Below, one piece after another: positions 54,413-63,194 of a stretch of DNA of 64,000 nucleotides; position 1 is the first letter of the stretch; the number at the start of each line of letters is the position of its first letter. This stretch comes from Pseudomonas sp. J452 (lineage in GTDB: Bacteria; Pseudomonadota; Gammaproteobacteria; Pseudomonadales; Pseudomonadaceae). A model generated the notes under the pieces. It was not told the origin of the DNA, searched no databases, and saw only the letters and a list, made by a program, of their open reading frames with translations. The stretch spans positions 1,612,001 to 1,676,000 of the forward strand of contig NZ_CP088294.1 in assembly GCF_024666525.1 (NCBI RefSeq), in the 5' to 3' direction. The position numbers and the translations under genes are program-made.

Positions 54413-55948
54413 TTATTGCAGCTGGATGATGCTGGTGCCGGTCATTTCCGCCGGTACCGGCAGGCCCATCAGGGTCAGCAGGGTCGGCGCCACGTCGGCC
54501 AGTACGCCGCCTTCGCGGATCGTCGCCGGGCGTTTGCCGACATAGATGAACGGCACCGGCTCGCAGGTGTGCGCGGTGTGCGCCTGGCCGGTGCACTCGT
54601 CTTCCATCTGCTCGACGTTGCCGTGGTCGGCGGTGATCAGCGCTTCGCCGCCGACCTTGTCCAGCGCCGCGACGATGCGCCCGACGCAGGCGTCCAGGCA
54701 TTCCACTGCAGCCACGGCGGCAGAGAACACGCCGGTGTGGCCGACCATGTCGCCGTTGGCGTAGTTGACGATGATCACATCAAAACGCTGGTTCTCGATG
54801 GCATCGACGATGCGGTCGGTGACTTCCGGCGCGCTCATCTGCGGCTGCAGGTCATAGGTAGCGACGTTCGGCGACGGAATCAGGATGCGCTCTTCGCCGG
54901 CGAACGGCTCTTCGCGGCCGCCGGAGAAGAAGAAGGTGACGTGGGCGTACTTCTCGGTCTCGGCGATGCGCAGCTGGGTCTTGCCGTTATTGGCCAGGTA
55001 TTCGCCGAGCACGTTGGTCAGCGCTTCCGGTTTGTAGGCGCTGGGCGTCGGGATGCTCGCCGCATACTGGGTGAGCATGATGAAGCCGGCCAGTTGCGGC
55101 ACGCGTGTGCGCTCGAATTCCTTGAAACCGGGTTCGACGAAGGCGCGGGTCAGCTCGCGGGCGCGGTCGGCGCGGAAGTTCATGAACACCACGGCGTCGC
55201 CGTCTTCCACTTTCACCGGCGCACCGATGGTGGTGGCCTTGACGAATTCATCGCTCTCGCCGCGCTCGTAGGCGGCGGCCAGGCCTTCTGCGGCGCTGGC
55301 GGCATTGAACTGGCCGCGGCCTTCGACGATCAGGTGGTAGGCCTGCTCGACGCGGTCCCAGCGGTTGTCGCGGTCCATGGCGAAGTAGCGCCCTGTGAGG
55401 CTGGCGATGCGACCCTTGCCGAGCTTGGCGAAGGTGGCGTCGAGCAGCTCGATCGACGGCTGGGCACTCTTGGGCGGAGTGTCGCGGCCGTCGAGAAAGG
55501 CGTGCAGGTAGATCTTCTCGGCGCCGCGCTGGGCGGCCAGCTCGGCCATGGCCACCAGGTGATCCTGGTGGCTGTGCACGCCGCCATCGGAGAGCAGGCC
55601 GAGGATATGCACGGCCTTGCCGGCGCTGACTGCTTTATCCACGGCGCCAGTGATCTCGGCGTTGGCGAAGAACTCGCCGTCGCGGATCGCCTTGGTCACT
55701 CGGGTGAAGTCCTGGTACACCACGCGGCCTGCGCCGAGGTTCATGTGGCCGACCTCGGAGTTGCCCATCTGCCCGTCCGGCAGGCCGACGTCCATGCCTG
55801 AGCCTGAGATCAGGCCATGCGGCTGGGTGGCACGCAGGCGATCGTAGACCGGCGTGTTGGCCGCATGGATGGCGTTGTACTCGGGATTGTCGCTGTGGCC
55901 GAAGCCGTCGAGGATGATCAGGACCAGGGGTTTGGGCGTGGCGCTCAT
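54413..55948 (-). CDS. gpmI: 2,3-bisphosphoglycerate-independent phosphoglycerate mutase
   Basis: Glycolytic enzyme interconverting 3- and 2-phosphoglycerate, metal-dependent, 511 residues. Metal site [20 protein letters not shown], the nucleophilic serine in [34 protein letters not shown], and the C-terminal metal site [12 protein letters not shown] followed by [11 protein letters not shown]. All expected motifs are intact. I start at the ATG 55948, giving [15 protein letters not shown]; the frame is open upstream without support. Divergent from the rhodanese gene. Confidence 0.96.
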   Translation of the reverse strand: MSATPKPLVLIILDGFGHSDNPEYNAIHAANTPVYDRLRATQPHGLISGSGMDVGLPDGQMGNSEVGHMNLGAGRVVYQDFTRVTKAIRDGEFFANAEITGAVDKAVSAGKAVHILGLLSDGGVHSHQDHLVAMAELAAQRGAEKIYLHAFLDGRDTPPKSAQPSIELLDATFAKLGKGRIASLTGRYFAMDRDNRWDRVEQAYHLIVEGRGQFNAASAAEGLAAAYERGESDEFVKATTIGAPVKVEDGDAVVFMNFRADRARELTRAFVEPGFKEFERTRVPQLAGFIMLTQYAASIPTPSAYKPEALTNVLGEYLANNGKTQLRIAETEKYAHVTFFFSGGREEPFAGEERILIPSPNVATYDLQPQMSAPEVTDRIVDAIENQRFDVIIVNYANGDMVGHTGVFSAAVAAVECLDACVGRIVAALDKVGGEALITADHGNVEQMEDECTGQAHTAHTCEPVPFIYVGKRPATIREGGVLADVAPTLLTLMGLPVPAEMTGTSIIQLQ

Positions 55949-56030
55949 AAAAGCTGGCTCGCTGTGCATGGGTCGAAAAAGGTCGCACATTCTACGGTCA
56001 ACGGCCCGCGCCGTCACCGCCGGGCGGGGC

Positions 56031-56058
56031 TTGGCCGACCAGTGTGGCTGTGTATACT
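56031..56058 (+). promoter_or_regulatory. Candidate sigma-70 promoter for rhodanese-grxC-secB
   Basis: TTGGCC (56031-56036), a 16-base spacer and TATACT (56053-56058), 31 bases before the rhodanese ATG. The -35 matches TTGACA at four of six positions. Confidence 0.45.
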
Positions 56059-56089
56059 GGCCGGCATTTTAACGCCCTGGAACCGCGCA

Positions 56090-56503
56090 ATGTTGGCCCA
56101 CCTGATTGAATTTGCCACTAACCACTATGTATTGACCGCCTGCTTCGCCTTCCTGCTGGCGCTGCTGATCGTCACCGAGCTGCGCAAGGGTGGCAAAAGC
56201 CTGTCCAGCCGTGAGCTGACTGCACTGGTCAACAGCGAGCAGGGCGTGGTGCTGGATGTGCGCAACAACAAGGATTTCGCCAGCGGCCATATCGTTGGCG
56301 CCATCAACATTCCCTTCGACAAGCTGGCCGGCCGCATGGTCGAACTGGACAAGCACAAGGCCAAGACCGTGATCGTGGTCGACGCCATGGGCCAGCATGC
56401 CGGCAGCGTCGCCCGCGATCTGCAGAAAGCCGGTTTCACCGCTGCCAAGCTCGGCGGCGGCATCGCCAGCTGGCGTGGCGACAACCTGCCTGTGGTCAAG
56501 TGA
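56090..56503 (+). CDS. Membrane-anchored rhodanese-like protein lacking the catalytic cysteine
   Basis: A 137-residue protein with one N-terminal membrane helix (YVLTACFAFLLALLIVTEL) and a rhodanese domain: LSSRELTALVNSEQGVVLDVRNNKDFASGHIVGAINIPFDKL. Where active sulfurtransferases have a Cys-containing loop, the sequence reads VIVVDAMGQHAGSVARDLQKAGF with no Cys. It is therefore probably a binding or regulatory domain rather than a sulfurtransferase. grxC begins one base after its stop and secB follows, an order conserved in Pseudomonas. Confidence 0.9.
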   Translation: MLAHLIEFATNHYVLTACFAFLLALLIVTELRKGGKSLSSRELTALVNSEQGVVLDVRNNKDFASGHIVGAINIPFDKLAGRMVELDKHKAKTVIVVDAMGQHAGSVARDLQKAGFTAAKLGGGIASWRGDNLPVVK

Positions 56504-56504
56504 T

Positions 56505-56759
56505 ATGCCCGAGGTCGTGGTTTACTCCAGCGCCTGGTGCCCTTACTGCGTTCGCGCCAAGCAGTTGCTGAGCAGCAAGGGTGTGGCTTTCCAGGAAATC
56601 AGCGTCGACGGTAAGCCCGAGGCGCGCGCCGAGATGACGCGCAAGGCCGGGCGTACCTCGGTACCGCAGATCTGGATCGGCAGTGCCCACGTTGGTGGCT
56701 GCGACGACCTCTATGCCTTGGAGCGCGCTGGCAAGCTGGACGCGCTGCTACAGGCCTGA
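56505..56759 (+). CDS. grxC: Glutaredoxin 3
   Basis: Glutathione-dependent thiol-disulfide reductant of 84 residues. Redox site YSSAWCPYCVRAKQLL (CPYC), the cis-proline segment TSVPQIWIG and the glutathione-binding GGCDDLYALE are all present. The extra Cys in GGCDD is common in GrxC of Pseudomonas. The ATG at 56505 begins just after the rhodanese stop. The same frame is open upstream but lies over the rhodanese gene. Confidence 0.96.
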   Translation: MPEVVVYSSAWCPYCVRAKQLLSSKGVAFQEISVDGKPEARAEMTRKAGRTSVPQIWIGSAHVGGCDDLYALERAGKLDALLQA

Positions 56760-56795
56760 ACCCTTTCCGAAACCCGTAAACAAGAAGACTTCGTC

Positions 56796-57281
56796 ATGAC
56801 CGAGCAAGTTACCAACGGCGCCGCCCAAGCCGAACAAGGCCCTCAGTTTTCCCTGCAGCGTATCTATGTGAAGGACCTGTCCTTCGAAGCGCCGAAGAGC
56901 CCGGAAATCTTCCGCCAGGAGTGGGCGCCGAGCGTCGCGCTGGATCTGAACACCCGCCAGAAGGGCCTGGACGGCGACTTCCACGAAGTGGTGCTGACCC
57001 TCTCGGTCACCGTCAAGACCGGCGAAGAAACCGCCTTCATCGCCGAAGTGCAGCAGGCTGGCATCTTCCTGATCAAGGGTCTGGACGCTGCGTCCATGAG
57101 CCACACCCTCGGCGCGTTCTGCCCGAACCTGCTGTTCCCCTACGCCCGTGAAGCGTTGGACAACCTGGTGGTGCGTGGCTCCTTCCCGGCGCTGATGCTG
57201 GCGCCGGTGAACTTCGACGCCCTGTATGCCCAGGAACTGCAGCGCATGCAGACCGCTGGCGCGGAAACCGCTCAGGCCTGA
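56796..57281 (+). CDS. secB: Protein-export chaperone SecB
   Basis: Cytoplasmic tetrameric chaperone that keeps preproteins unfolded and passes them to SecA. The 161 residues carry [62 protein letters not shown], and [42 protein letters not shown]. Full length and all signature residues are present. It follows grxC by 36 bases. A strong terminator lies 17 bases past the stop. Confidence 0.98.
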   Translation: MTEQVTNGAAQAEQGPQFSLQRIYVKDLSFEAPKSPEIFRQEWAPSVALDLNTRQKGLDGDFHEVVLTLSVTVKTGEETAFIAEVQQAGIFLIKGLDAASMSHTLGAFCPNLLFPYAREALDNLVVRGSFPALMLAPVNFDALYAQELQRMQTAGAETAQA

Positions 57282-57297
57282 AGCCTGCAGTAATGAA

Positions 57298-57323
57298 AGA
57301 AGCGCCCTGCGGGGCGCTTTTTT
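57298..57323 (+). terminator. Terminator after secB
   Basis: AAGCGCCC-TGC-GGGGCGCTTTTTT, an eight-base GC-rich stem with a T run. Confidence 0.9.
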
Positions 57324-57340
57324 CTGCCTAGATTTACTGG

Positions 57341-57366
57341 GTAGGAGCGAGCTCTGCTCGCGAAGC
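57341..57366. repeat. Single REP unit (GTAGGAGCGAGC type)
   Basis: GTAGGAGCGAGCTCTGCTCG followed by CGAAGC, a half-palindrome of the GTAGGAGC class frequent in Pseudomonas. It is unpaired, unlike the doublet at 57462. Confidence 0.55.
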
Positions 57367-57461
57367 TTTTGCCTAGCCTGGGTTCTCGAGTACAGCTCAC
57401 TCTTATCAAGCTAGAAATAACTCGTTGTTTTACATGTGAAAATTAAATCTGCATGAAGACT

Positions 57462-57526
57462 TGTAGGAGCCAGCTTGCTGGCGATCTTGGCAGGCCAAAA
57501 GCATCGCCAGCAAGCTGGCTCCTACA
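57462..57526. repeat. REP doublet of the GTAGGAGC class
   Basis: TGTAGGAGCCAGCTTGCTGG followed by CGAT, a 17-base spacer, and its exact reverse complement. The perfect 24-base inverted repeat lies between convergent secB and trmL. It is a different family from the GTAGCCCGGATG doublets elsewhere in the window. Confidence 0.8.
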
Positions 57527-57571
57527 GAGCTTGCTGCGCGACAGCGCGGCGTCTGGACGACGGGGGATCTC

Positions 57572-58033
57572 CTACTGCATGGCGAAGTCATGCTGGCGCC
57601 AGGCCTCGTACGTCACCACGGCCACGGCGTTGGACAGGTTGAGGCTGCGGCACTCCGGACGCATGGGCATGCGCAGGCGCTGCGGGTCGGGAATCTGCTC
57701 CAGTATGTCTGCCGGCAGGCCGCGGCTTTCCGGGCCGAACAACAGCATATCGCCGCGCCGATACTGCATTTGCGCGTAGCTGTGGCTGGCTTTTGTGGTG
57801 AATGCCAATATCCTGTCGCTACCGGTAACTGTGATACAGTCGCTCAATGATTGATGGCGTTTTAATGTCGCGTATTCGTGGTAATCCAGCCCGGCGCGAC
57901 GCAGGCGCTTGTCGTCCAGTTCGAAGCCCAGCGGCTCGATCAGATGCAGCTGGCAGCCGGTGTTGGCACAGAGGCGAATGATGTTGCCGGTGTTCGGCGG
58001 AATTTCGGGCTGGAACAGAACGACATGGAACAT
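57572..58033 (-). CDS. trmL: tRNA (cytidine(34)-2'-O)-methyltransferase
   Basis: SPOUT methyltransferase of 153 residues that 2'-O-methylates the wobble base of tRNA-Leu. Signature: MFHVVLFQPEIPPNTGNIIRLCANTGC, LGFELDDKRLRRAGLDYHEY, LLFGPESRGLP (motif 2) and MRPECRSLNLSNAVAVVTYEAWRQ (motif 3, the SAM-binding trefoil knot). Length and motifs are standard. It converges on secB and diverges from the MSHA operon. Confidence 0.96.
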   Translation of the reverse strand: MFHVVLFQPEIPPNTGNIIRLCANTGCQLHLIEPLGFELDDKRLRRAGLDYHEYATLKRHQSLSDCITVTGSDRILAFTTKASHSYAQMQYRRGDMLLFGPESRGLPADILEQIPDPQRLRMPMRPECRSLNLSNAVAVVTYEAWRQHDFAMQ

Positions 58034-58135
58034 TGATCGGGCTCAGGGACAGGGCAGATGGCATGCATTCTACTGCGTGTCGTCATCCATCGTCGGCCTT
58101 GGTGGCGGATGATGTGCACTGGGTAAGTAGGGGGC

Positions 58136-59059
58136 ATGCAGTTGGTGTGGTTCGCGAGAAAGAAAATAACAGCGGACGGTTTGCTCGGTATCGAAACCGG
58201 GCCTGAGGGAATTGCCCTGGCGCGCGTCCTGCGCGTAGCCGGTGAAACCCCACGCTTGCTTGACTGCCAATTCCGCCAGGCTGCACCGGCTGAACAGCCC
58301 GCCATGCTGAAGAAGATGGTCGCCGAGCTGAACCTGCAAGACATGCCGGTCAACCTGGTGCTGCACCCCGCCACTTACCAGATGCTCCTGCTTGACAGCC
58401 CCGACGTGCCGGCCGAAGAGCTGCGCGCCGCCATGCGCTGGCGCATCAAGGATCTGATCGCCGAACCGCTGGAACAGGTAGTGGTCGATGCCTTCGCCCT
58501 GCCTGATGATGCCTACCGTGGCCGCTCGCGCATGGCCTATTGCGCGGTACTGAGCAAGGCGCGCATGCAGGCCTGGGCCGACTTGTGCGAGCAGGCCGGA
58601 CTGCGGTTGCAGAGTATCGATGTCACCGAAATGGCCTTCCGCAACCTCGGTCTGTTGGCCGGGGCCGAGGGCATGAACCTGGCGTTGCTGCGCCTGCGCT
58701 CCAGCGAGGGGCTGATCAGCGTGCAGCATGCCGCCGACCTGTATATGGCGCGGCGTATCGAGCAGGGCCTGGATCACGCCGGTGATGATTTCGGCGCAGT
58801 GACCCTGGAGATCCAGCGCTCGCTCGACTATTTCGAGAGCCAGCTGGGCAAGGGCTACATCAACCGCCTGCTGCTGTTGCCGATGAAGCGCAATGGCGCG
58901 GCCGTCCTGCAAACCCTGTCTACCGGGCTGGCGGTCAAGCTGCAGGCCCTCGACCTGCGCGAGCTGTTCCCCGGCCAGGCCACTGCCGCTCTTGGTGAAG
59001 CCGAGCAGGCCTACTGCATGGCTGCGGTGGGCGCTGCGCTGCGCCAGGAGGCCGGTTGA
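58136..59059 (+). CDS. mshI: MSHA biogenesis protein MshI (PilM-like)
   Basis: Cytoplasmic actin-fold protein of the pilus platform, 307 residues. LLGIETGPEGIALARVLR begins the fold. LRAAMRWRIKDLIAEPLEQVVVDAFALPDD and LCEQAGLRLQSIDVTEMAFRNLGLLAG follow, and DFGAVTLEIQRSLDYFESQLGKGYINRLLLLP gives the C-terminal half. It is a PilM-type protein that nucleates the platform beneath PilN/PilO equivalents. First gene of a tightly overlapping run; the next ATG shares one base with its TGA. Confidence 0.82.
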   Translation: MQLVWFARKKITADGLLGIETGPEGIALARVLRVAGETPRLLDCQFRQAAPAEQPAMLKKMVAELNLQDMPVNLVLHPATYQMLLLDSPDVPAEELRAAMRWRIKDLIAEPLEQVVVDAFALPDDAYRGRSRMAYCAVLSKARMQAWADLCEQAGLRLQSIDVTEMAFRNLGLLAGAEGMNLALLRLRSSEGLISVQHAADLYMARRIEQGLDHAGDDFGAVTLEIQRSLDYFESQLGKGYINRLLLLPMKRNGAAVLQTLSTGLAVKLQALDLRELFPGQATAALGEAEQAYCMAAVGAALRQEAG

Positions 59060-59667
59060 TGCAGAACCTCAACCTCTATCAGATTGAAAAACAGCAGCGC
59101 AGCGGCCCGCAAAAAGCCCAGATGCTGGCCCTGCTGGGCGTGCTGGTGCTGCTGTGCCTGGCCCATGCGGCCTGGCAAGGCTGGCAGCTGCGCCAGGGCG
59201 CTGCGCAGCTGAGCCAGGCCGAAGTGGCGGCGCAGGAGCAGGAGACCCTGCTGGCTGCGGCCAAGGCCAGCTTCGTCGAACCACAGCTGGACAGCGGCCT
59301 GCCGCTCGAACTGGCGGCGCGTGAGGCGGACAACCAGCAGCTGCAACGCCTGATCGGCTACCTGCAGGTGCTGGCCAGCCAGCGCAATGCGGGCTTCGTC
59401 GCGCCATTGCAGGCGCTGGCCGAGCATCATCCGGCGAGCGGCCTGTGGCTCAGCGGCATTGGCTTGAGTGCCGGCGGCACTCATATGCGTTTGCAGGGCA
59501 GCAGCCAGGAGCAGGAGCTACTGCCGCAATACCTGCAGCGCCTCGGCCAGAGCCCGGTCTTCCAGGGTCGCGAATTCGCCCGTTTCGAACTGCAGCGCGG
59601 CGACGACCAGTTGCTGCACTTCGACCTGTCCTCCCAGGCTGGCGACAAGGAGTCGGGCAATGAATAA
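59059..59667 (+). CDS. PilN-like pilus assembly protein of the MSHA locus
   Basis: Bitopic inner-membrane protein of 202 residues. A short cytoplasmic N-terminus (MQNLNLYQIEKQQRSGP, the PilM-binding INLL-like motif) is followed by one helix (MLALLGVLVLLCLAHAAWQGW). A coiled coil and a ferredoxin-like domain follow in the periplasm. The start TGATG overlaps the mshI stop. In Vibrio the second small platform gene is given as part of the mshI/mshJ set; here it matches PilN by shape. Its stop overlaps the next gene by eight bases. Confidence 0.8.
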   Translation: MQNLNLYQIEKQQRSGPQKAQMLALLGVLVLLCLAHAAWQGWQLRQGAAQLSQAEVAAQEQETLLAAAKASFVEPQLDSGLPLELAAREADNQQLQRLIGYLQVLASQRNAGFVAPLQALAEHHPASGLWLSGIGLSAGGTHMRLQGSSQEQELLPQYLQRLGQSPVFQGREFARFELQRGDDQLLHFDLSSQAGDKESGNE

Positions 59668-60328
59668 CTGGTTGCAACGCTGGCACGGCATGGCGCCGCG
59701 CGAGCAGTGGCTGGCCTTAAGTGTCGGCCTGGTGGTCTGTGCGCTGCTCTACATGCTGCTGCTCGGCGACCCGCTGAGTGCGCGCCTGGCCAAGCAGCAG
59801 GCCAGTTTCAAGGTGACCGAGGCGCGGCGCCTGGAGGCCCAGTCCGGTCTGGCCGACTTGCAGGCCAAGCTGGCGGCCGACCCCAATATCCCCTACCGCA
59901 GCGCCCTGCTGGCGGCCTCGGCCAGCCGCGAGGAGCTGATCCGCCAGATCGACCAGAACACTGCCGAGCTGGTCACGCCGCAGAAGATGAAGGCCGTGCT
60001 GGCTGAGCTGCTGCGTTCCCAGCCGCGCCTGCAGCTGGTTGGCCTGGAAAGCTTCAGCGAGCCCATGCAGTTGCCCGGCGCTGCGCCGGTCAAGCTTGAA
60101 CCTGGTGCCGAGCCGGCTCCGGTCACCCTCTATCGGCATGGCCTGCATCTGCAGCTGCAGGGCGGCTATTTTGACCTGCTGGCCTATCTGCAGGCGGTCC
60201 AGGCCAGCGGCTGGAAGCTCAACTGGGACAGCCTGGATTACCAGGTCGGTGATGGTGGGCCGTCCCAGGCCAAGATCAGCCTGAAGTTGTATACCTTGAG
60301 TCGCCAGGCGGGGTGGGTCGGTGTCTAG
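59660..60328 (+). CDS. mshJ: MSHA biogenesis protein MshJ (PilO-like)
   Basis: Bitopic protein of 222 residues: MNNWLQRWHGMAPREQWLALSVGLVVCALLYMLLLGDPL (helix about 20-38). A coiled coil (LAKQQASFKVTEARRLEAQSG) and a periplasmic domain ending in GYFDLLAYLQAVQASGWKLNWDSLDYQV follow. This last element is the PilO/GspM fold signature. It pairs with the preceding PilN-like protein. Start at 59660 overlaps the upstream stop by eight bases; the same frame is open upstream without support. Confidence 0.85.
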   Translation: MNNWLQRWHGMAPREQWLALSVGLVVCALLYMLLLGDPLSARLAKQQASFKVTEARRLEAQSGLADLQAKLAADPNIPYRSALLAASASREELIRQIDQNTAELVTPQKMKAVLAELLRSQPRLQLVGLESFSEPMQLPGAAPVKLEPGAEPAPVTLYRHGLHLQLQGGYFDLLAYLQAVQASGWKLNWDSLDYQVGDGGPSQAKISLKLYTLSRQAGWVGV

Positions 60329-60656
60329 AGTGTTGCTGCTGAAGCTGTTGCTACTGAACCTGCTGCTGGCGGCTGGCCTGGCCCATGCCGCGCCCGCCAT
60401 CGACCCGACACAGCCGCCGGCCAACCTGTTGCCGGTCGTGAGTGCTGGCGAGGTACAGGCACCGCTGGTGCTGCAGGCGATTCTGCGCGGCGCCCAGGGC
60501 AGCCGTGCGGTGATCGGCGGCAACACCCTGCGGATCGGCGACGAGCATGCCGGCATCCGCGTGCTGGCCATCCACACGCACAGCGTATTGATTGAACGCC
60601 AGGGCCAACAGCAGTTGCTGCGCCTGGCCGAACCCGTATTGAAACCGAGCCGATGA
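60321..60656 (+). CDS. mshK: MSHA biogenesis protein MshK (PilP-like)
   Basis: Small exported protein of 111 residues with GTG start. Signal peptide LLLKLLLLNLLLAAGLAHAA, then IDPTQPPANLLPVV, LQAILRGAQGSRAVIGGNTLRIGDEHAGIRVLAI and a short end. The beta-rich core is the HR domain found in PilP/GspC proteins that link the inner-membrane platform to the secretin. It overlaps mshJ by eight bases and mshL by four. Confidence 0.82.
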   Translation: MSRVLLLKLLLLNLLLAAGLAHAAPAIDPTQPPANLLPVVSAGEVQAPLVLQAILRGAQGSRAVIGGNTLRIGDEHAGIRVLAIHTHSVLIERQGQQQLLRLAEPVLKPSR

Positions 60657-62257
60657 AGCCTATGAACACATTCCTGCCGCGTCTCGGCCTGCTGAGCCTG
60701 GCCTGCCTGCTGAGTGCCTGCCAGACCTTCATTGATGGCGACACGCAACTCTATGAACAGAGCGGCAAGCTGCTCGACGAGAGCCTGCAGCAGGCCCAGG
60801 CGCAGAACAAGGTCATGCCGCCAGCAGCGGTACAGGCCTCGTTGATCCCGCCGCTGAGCAGCTCCTTGAGTGTCGGCAGCGGCCCGCGCTTCGATGTCTC
60901 GGCCAAGGACATGCCGGCCCGCGAGTTCTTCCTCAGTCTGATGGAAGGCGCCGGGCAGAACCTGGTGGTGCACCCGGAAGTGACCGGCAACATCACCTTC
61001 AGCCTGCGCCGGGTCACCCTGGAAGAAGTGCTGGCGGCGGTGCGCGACAGCTATGGCTATGACTTCCGCCGCAGCACCTATGGCTACCAGATCCTGCCGA
61101 ATCGGGCGATCACCCGTAGCTACGACCTCAATTACCTCAACCTGCAGCGGATTGGTGTGTCCGACACCCGCGTCAGCTCCGGTCAGGTGGTGAGTGACGA
61201 GAGCGAAAGCAGTAACAGCGAGGACGGCAGCAGCTCCAGCGACAGCTCGGTCAGCACGCTCAACGCCAGCCAGGTGACCACCAGCAGCGATGTCGACTTC
61301 TGGCGTGAAGTGCGCGAAGTGGTGGCGATGATCGTCGGTGGCGAGGAGGGCAACAGCGTGGTGGTCAACCCGCAGGCCAGCCTGCTGGTGGTGCGCGCCA
61401 ACAGTGCCGATCAGGAGAACGTCGCGCGTTTCCTCGAACAGGCACAACGCAACCTGCAGCGTCAGGTGGTGCTGGAAACCAAGATCCTCGAAGTGCAGCT
61501 CAATGATGGCTTCCAGGCCGGTATCAGCTGGGAACAGCTGGGCAGCGATGTCAGCGCCGGGCTTGCCGGGGAAACCATTGACGGGCCGACCGGTATCGGC
61601 GGCGTGTTCAGCAGCGTGCTGAGCCTGGGCGACTTCACCGGGCTGATCCAGTTGCTGCAGACCCAGGGCGAGGTGCGGGTGCTGTCCAGTCCGCGCATCT
61701 CCACGCTGAATAATCAAAAGGCGGTGATCAAGGTCGGCACCGACGAGTTCTTCGTCACCGAGGTGTCGTCGAGCAGCACCACGACCACGGCGGCCGGGGT
61801 CACCGAGCCGACCCAGGACATCACCCTGACGCCGTTCTTCTCCGGCATCTCGCTGGACGTCACCCCGCAGATCGACCAGAACGATGTGGTCACCCTGCAC
61901 GTGCGTCCGACGGTGAGCCGCGTCCAGGACCAGAACAAGACCATCGTGCTGGGCGAGGACAATGTCTTCAACCTGCCACTGGCCCTGTCCACCTCGCGCC
62001 AGTCCGACTCCATCGTGCGAGCGCGCAGTGGCCAGGTGGTGGTGATCGGTGGCCTGCTGCAGAGCACCAACGAGAACGAGGATGCCGAAGTGCCGTGGGC
62101 TAGCACCCTGCCTATCGTCGGTAACCTGTTCAAGCAGCAGCGCAAGGCCCTGCAGAAGAGCGAGCTGGTAATCCTCATGCGCCCGCAGGTGGTCAGCGAC
62201 GAAGTCTGGCTGGATGAACTGCGCAAGAGTGCGGAAACCTTCAAGGAACTGAGATAA
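60653..62257 (+). CDS. mshL: MSHA secretin lipoprotein MshL
   Basis: Outer-membrane secretin of 534 residues. Signal peptide with lipobox LLSACQTF (Cys at about 23). The N-terminal secretin/TonB short domain is FDVSAKDMPAREFFLSLMEGAGQNLVVHPEVTGNITF. A serine-rich linker follows (about 183-205). The N1-like domain is VVNPQASLLVVRANSADQENVARFLEQAQ. The secretin barrel has VLSSPRISTLNNQKAVIKVG and VVVIGGLLQSTNENEDAEVPWASTLPIVGNLFKQ. All landmarks of a type IV pilus secretin are present. Four bases separate it from mshM. Confidence 0.92.
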   Translation: MKPMNTFLPRLGLLSLACLLSACQTFIDGDTQLYEQSGKLLDESLQQAQAQNKVMPPAAVQASLIPPLSSSLSVGSGPRFDVSAKDMPAREFFLSLMEGAGQNLVVHPEVTGNITFSLRRVTLEEVLAAVRDSYGYDFRRSTYGYQILPNRAITRSYDLNYLNLQRIGVSDTRVSSGQVVSDESESSNSEDGSSSSDSSVSTLNASQVTTSSDVDFWREVREVVAMIVGGEEGNSVVVNPQASLLVVRANSADQENVARFLEQAQRNLQRQVVLETKILEVQLNDGFQAGISWEQLGSDVSAGLAGETIDGPTGIGGVFSSVLSLGDFTGLIQLLQTQGEVRVLSSPRISTLNNQKAVIKVGTDEFFVTEVSSSSTTTTAAGVTEPTQDITLTPFFSGISLDVTPQIDQNDVVTLHVRPTVSRVQDQNKTIVLGEDNVFNLPLALSTSRQSDSIVRARSGQVVVIGGLLQSTNENEDAEVPWASTLPIVGNLFKQQRKALQKSELVILMRPQVVSDEVWLDELRKSAETFKELR

Positions 62258-62261
62258 GGCG

Positions 62262-63194
62262 ATGTACGAAGCCTTCTTCGGCCTGCGCGAAAAGCCGTTC
62301 GCGCTGACCCCCAACACCGGGTTCCTGGTGCAGCTGGCGCCTTATCAGGCCTGCCTCAATCTGCTGCGCGTGGCACTCGGTGAAGGTGAAGGCTTTATCA
62401 AGGTCACCGGCGAGGTCGGCACCGGCAAGACCCTGCTCTGCCGCGCGCTGCTCAATCTGCTGGATGACCAGCGCTACCAGCTGGCCTATCTGCCCAATCC
62501 CGGCATGAGCCCGGTTGGCTTGCGCCAGGCGCTGGCCCGCGAGTTGGGCATCGAGGGCATCGAGGAGCTGGATGCCCAGGGCGTGCTCGAAGCCCTGCAC
62601 CGGCGCCTGATCGAACTGGCTGCCGCCGGCAAGAGCACCGTGGTGCTGCTCGACGAGGCCCAGGCCCTGCCGACCGCGACCCTGGAAGCCCTGCGCCTGC
62701 TGACCAATCTGGAGACCGAGCAGGCCAAGCTGCTGCAGGTGGTGCTGTTCGGCCAGCCGGAGCTGGATGCCACCCTGGAGCGCAACGAGTTTCGCCAGTT
62801 GCGCCAGCGCATCACTTTTTCCTACCGCCTGCGCCCGCTGGATGTGAAGGACACCGCCCGCTACCTCAACGAGCGCCTGGCCGTGGCCGGTTATCGCGGT
62901 GAACCCTTGTTCTCCGCCGCCGCGATTCGTCGCCTGGTGCGCGGCAGCGGCGGTATTCCGCGGCTGCTCAACATCCTCGCGCACAAGGCGCTGATGGTGG
63001 CCTATGGCGAAGGCCGGCGGCAGATCGGCGTCAGCCATATACGCCGCGCCCAGCTGGATACCGAAGGGGCCCAGCCGTTTCTGCGCAGCACCACGCCCTG
63101 GCTGGGCTGGGGGCTGGCGGCGGCCAGCCTGTCGCTGCTGCTGGTGATCGGCGCCTGGCCCTGGCTGGCGCAGTGGCGGGAGTGGCTGCCATGA
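62262..63194 (+). CDS. mshM: MSHA ATPase MshM (ExeA-like AAA protein)
   Basis: AAA ATPase of 310 residues: MYEAFFGLREKPFALTPNTGFLV, Walker A KVTGEVGTGKTLLCRALL, Walker B STVVLLDEAQALPT, sensor region LLQVVLFGQPELDATL, then a C-terminal helical part and one membrane helix (LGWGLAAASLSLLLVIGAWPWL). The ExeA/GspA class helps place secretins through the peptidoglycan. Its stop overlaps the mshN start (ATGA). Confidence 0.92.
   Translation: MYEAFFGLREKPFALTPNTGFLVQLAPYQACLNLLRVALGEGEGFIKVTGEVGTGKTLLCRALLNLLDDQRYQLAYLPNPGMSPVGLRQALARELGIEGIEELDAQGVLEALHRRLIELAAAGKSTVVLLDEAQALPTATLEALRLLTNLETEQAKLLQVVLFGQPELDATLERNEFRQLRQRITFSYRLRPLDVKDTARYLNERLAVAGYRGEPLFSAAAIRRLVRGSGGIPRLLNILAHKALMVAYGEGRRQIGVSHIRRAQLDTEGAQPFLRSTTPWLGWGLAAASLSLLLVIGAWPWLAQWREWLP

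Noticed and set aside
59717..62317. Very long open frame on the minus strand (over 800 codons) across mshJ-mshL
   Set aside because: A GC-skewed codon shadow of the msh genes; its translation is low-complexity (Q, H, D, A) with no domain, while the plus strand has clear secretin and PilO motifs.
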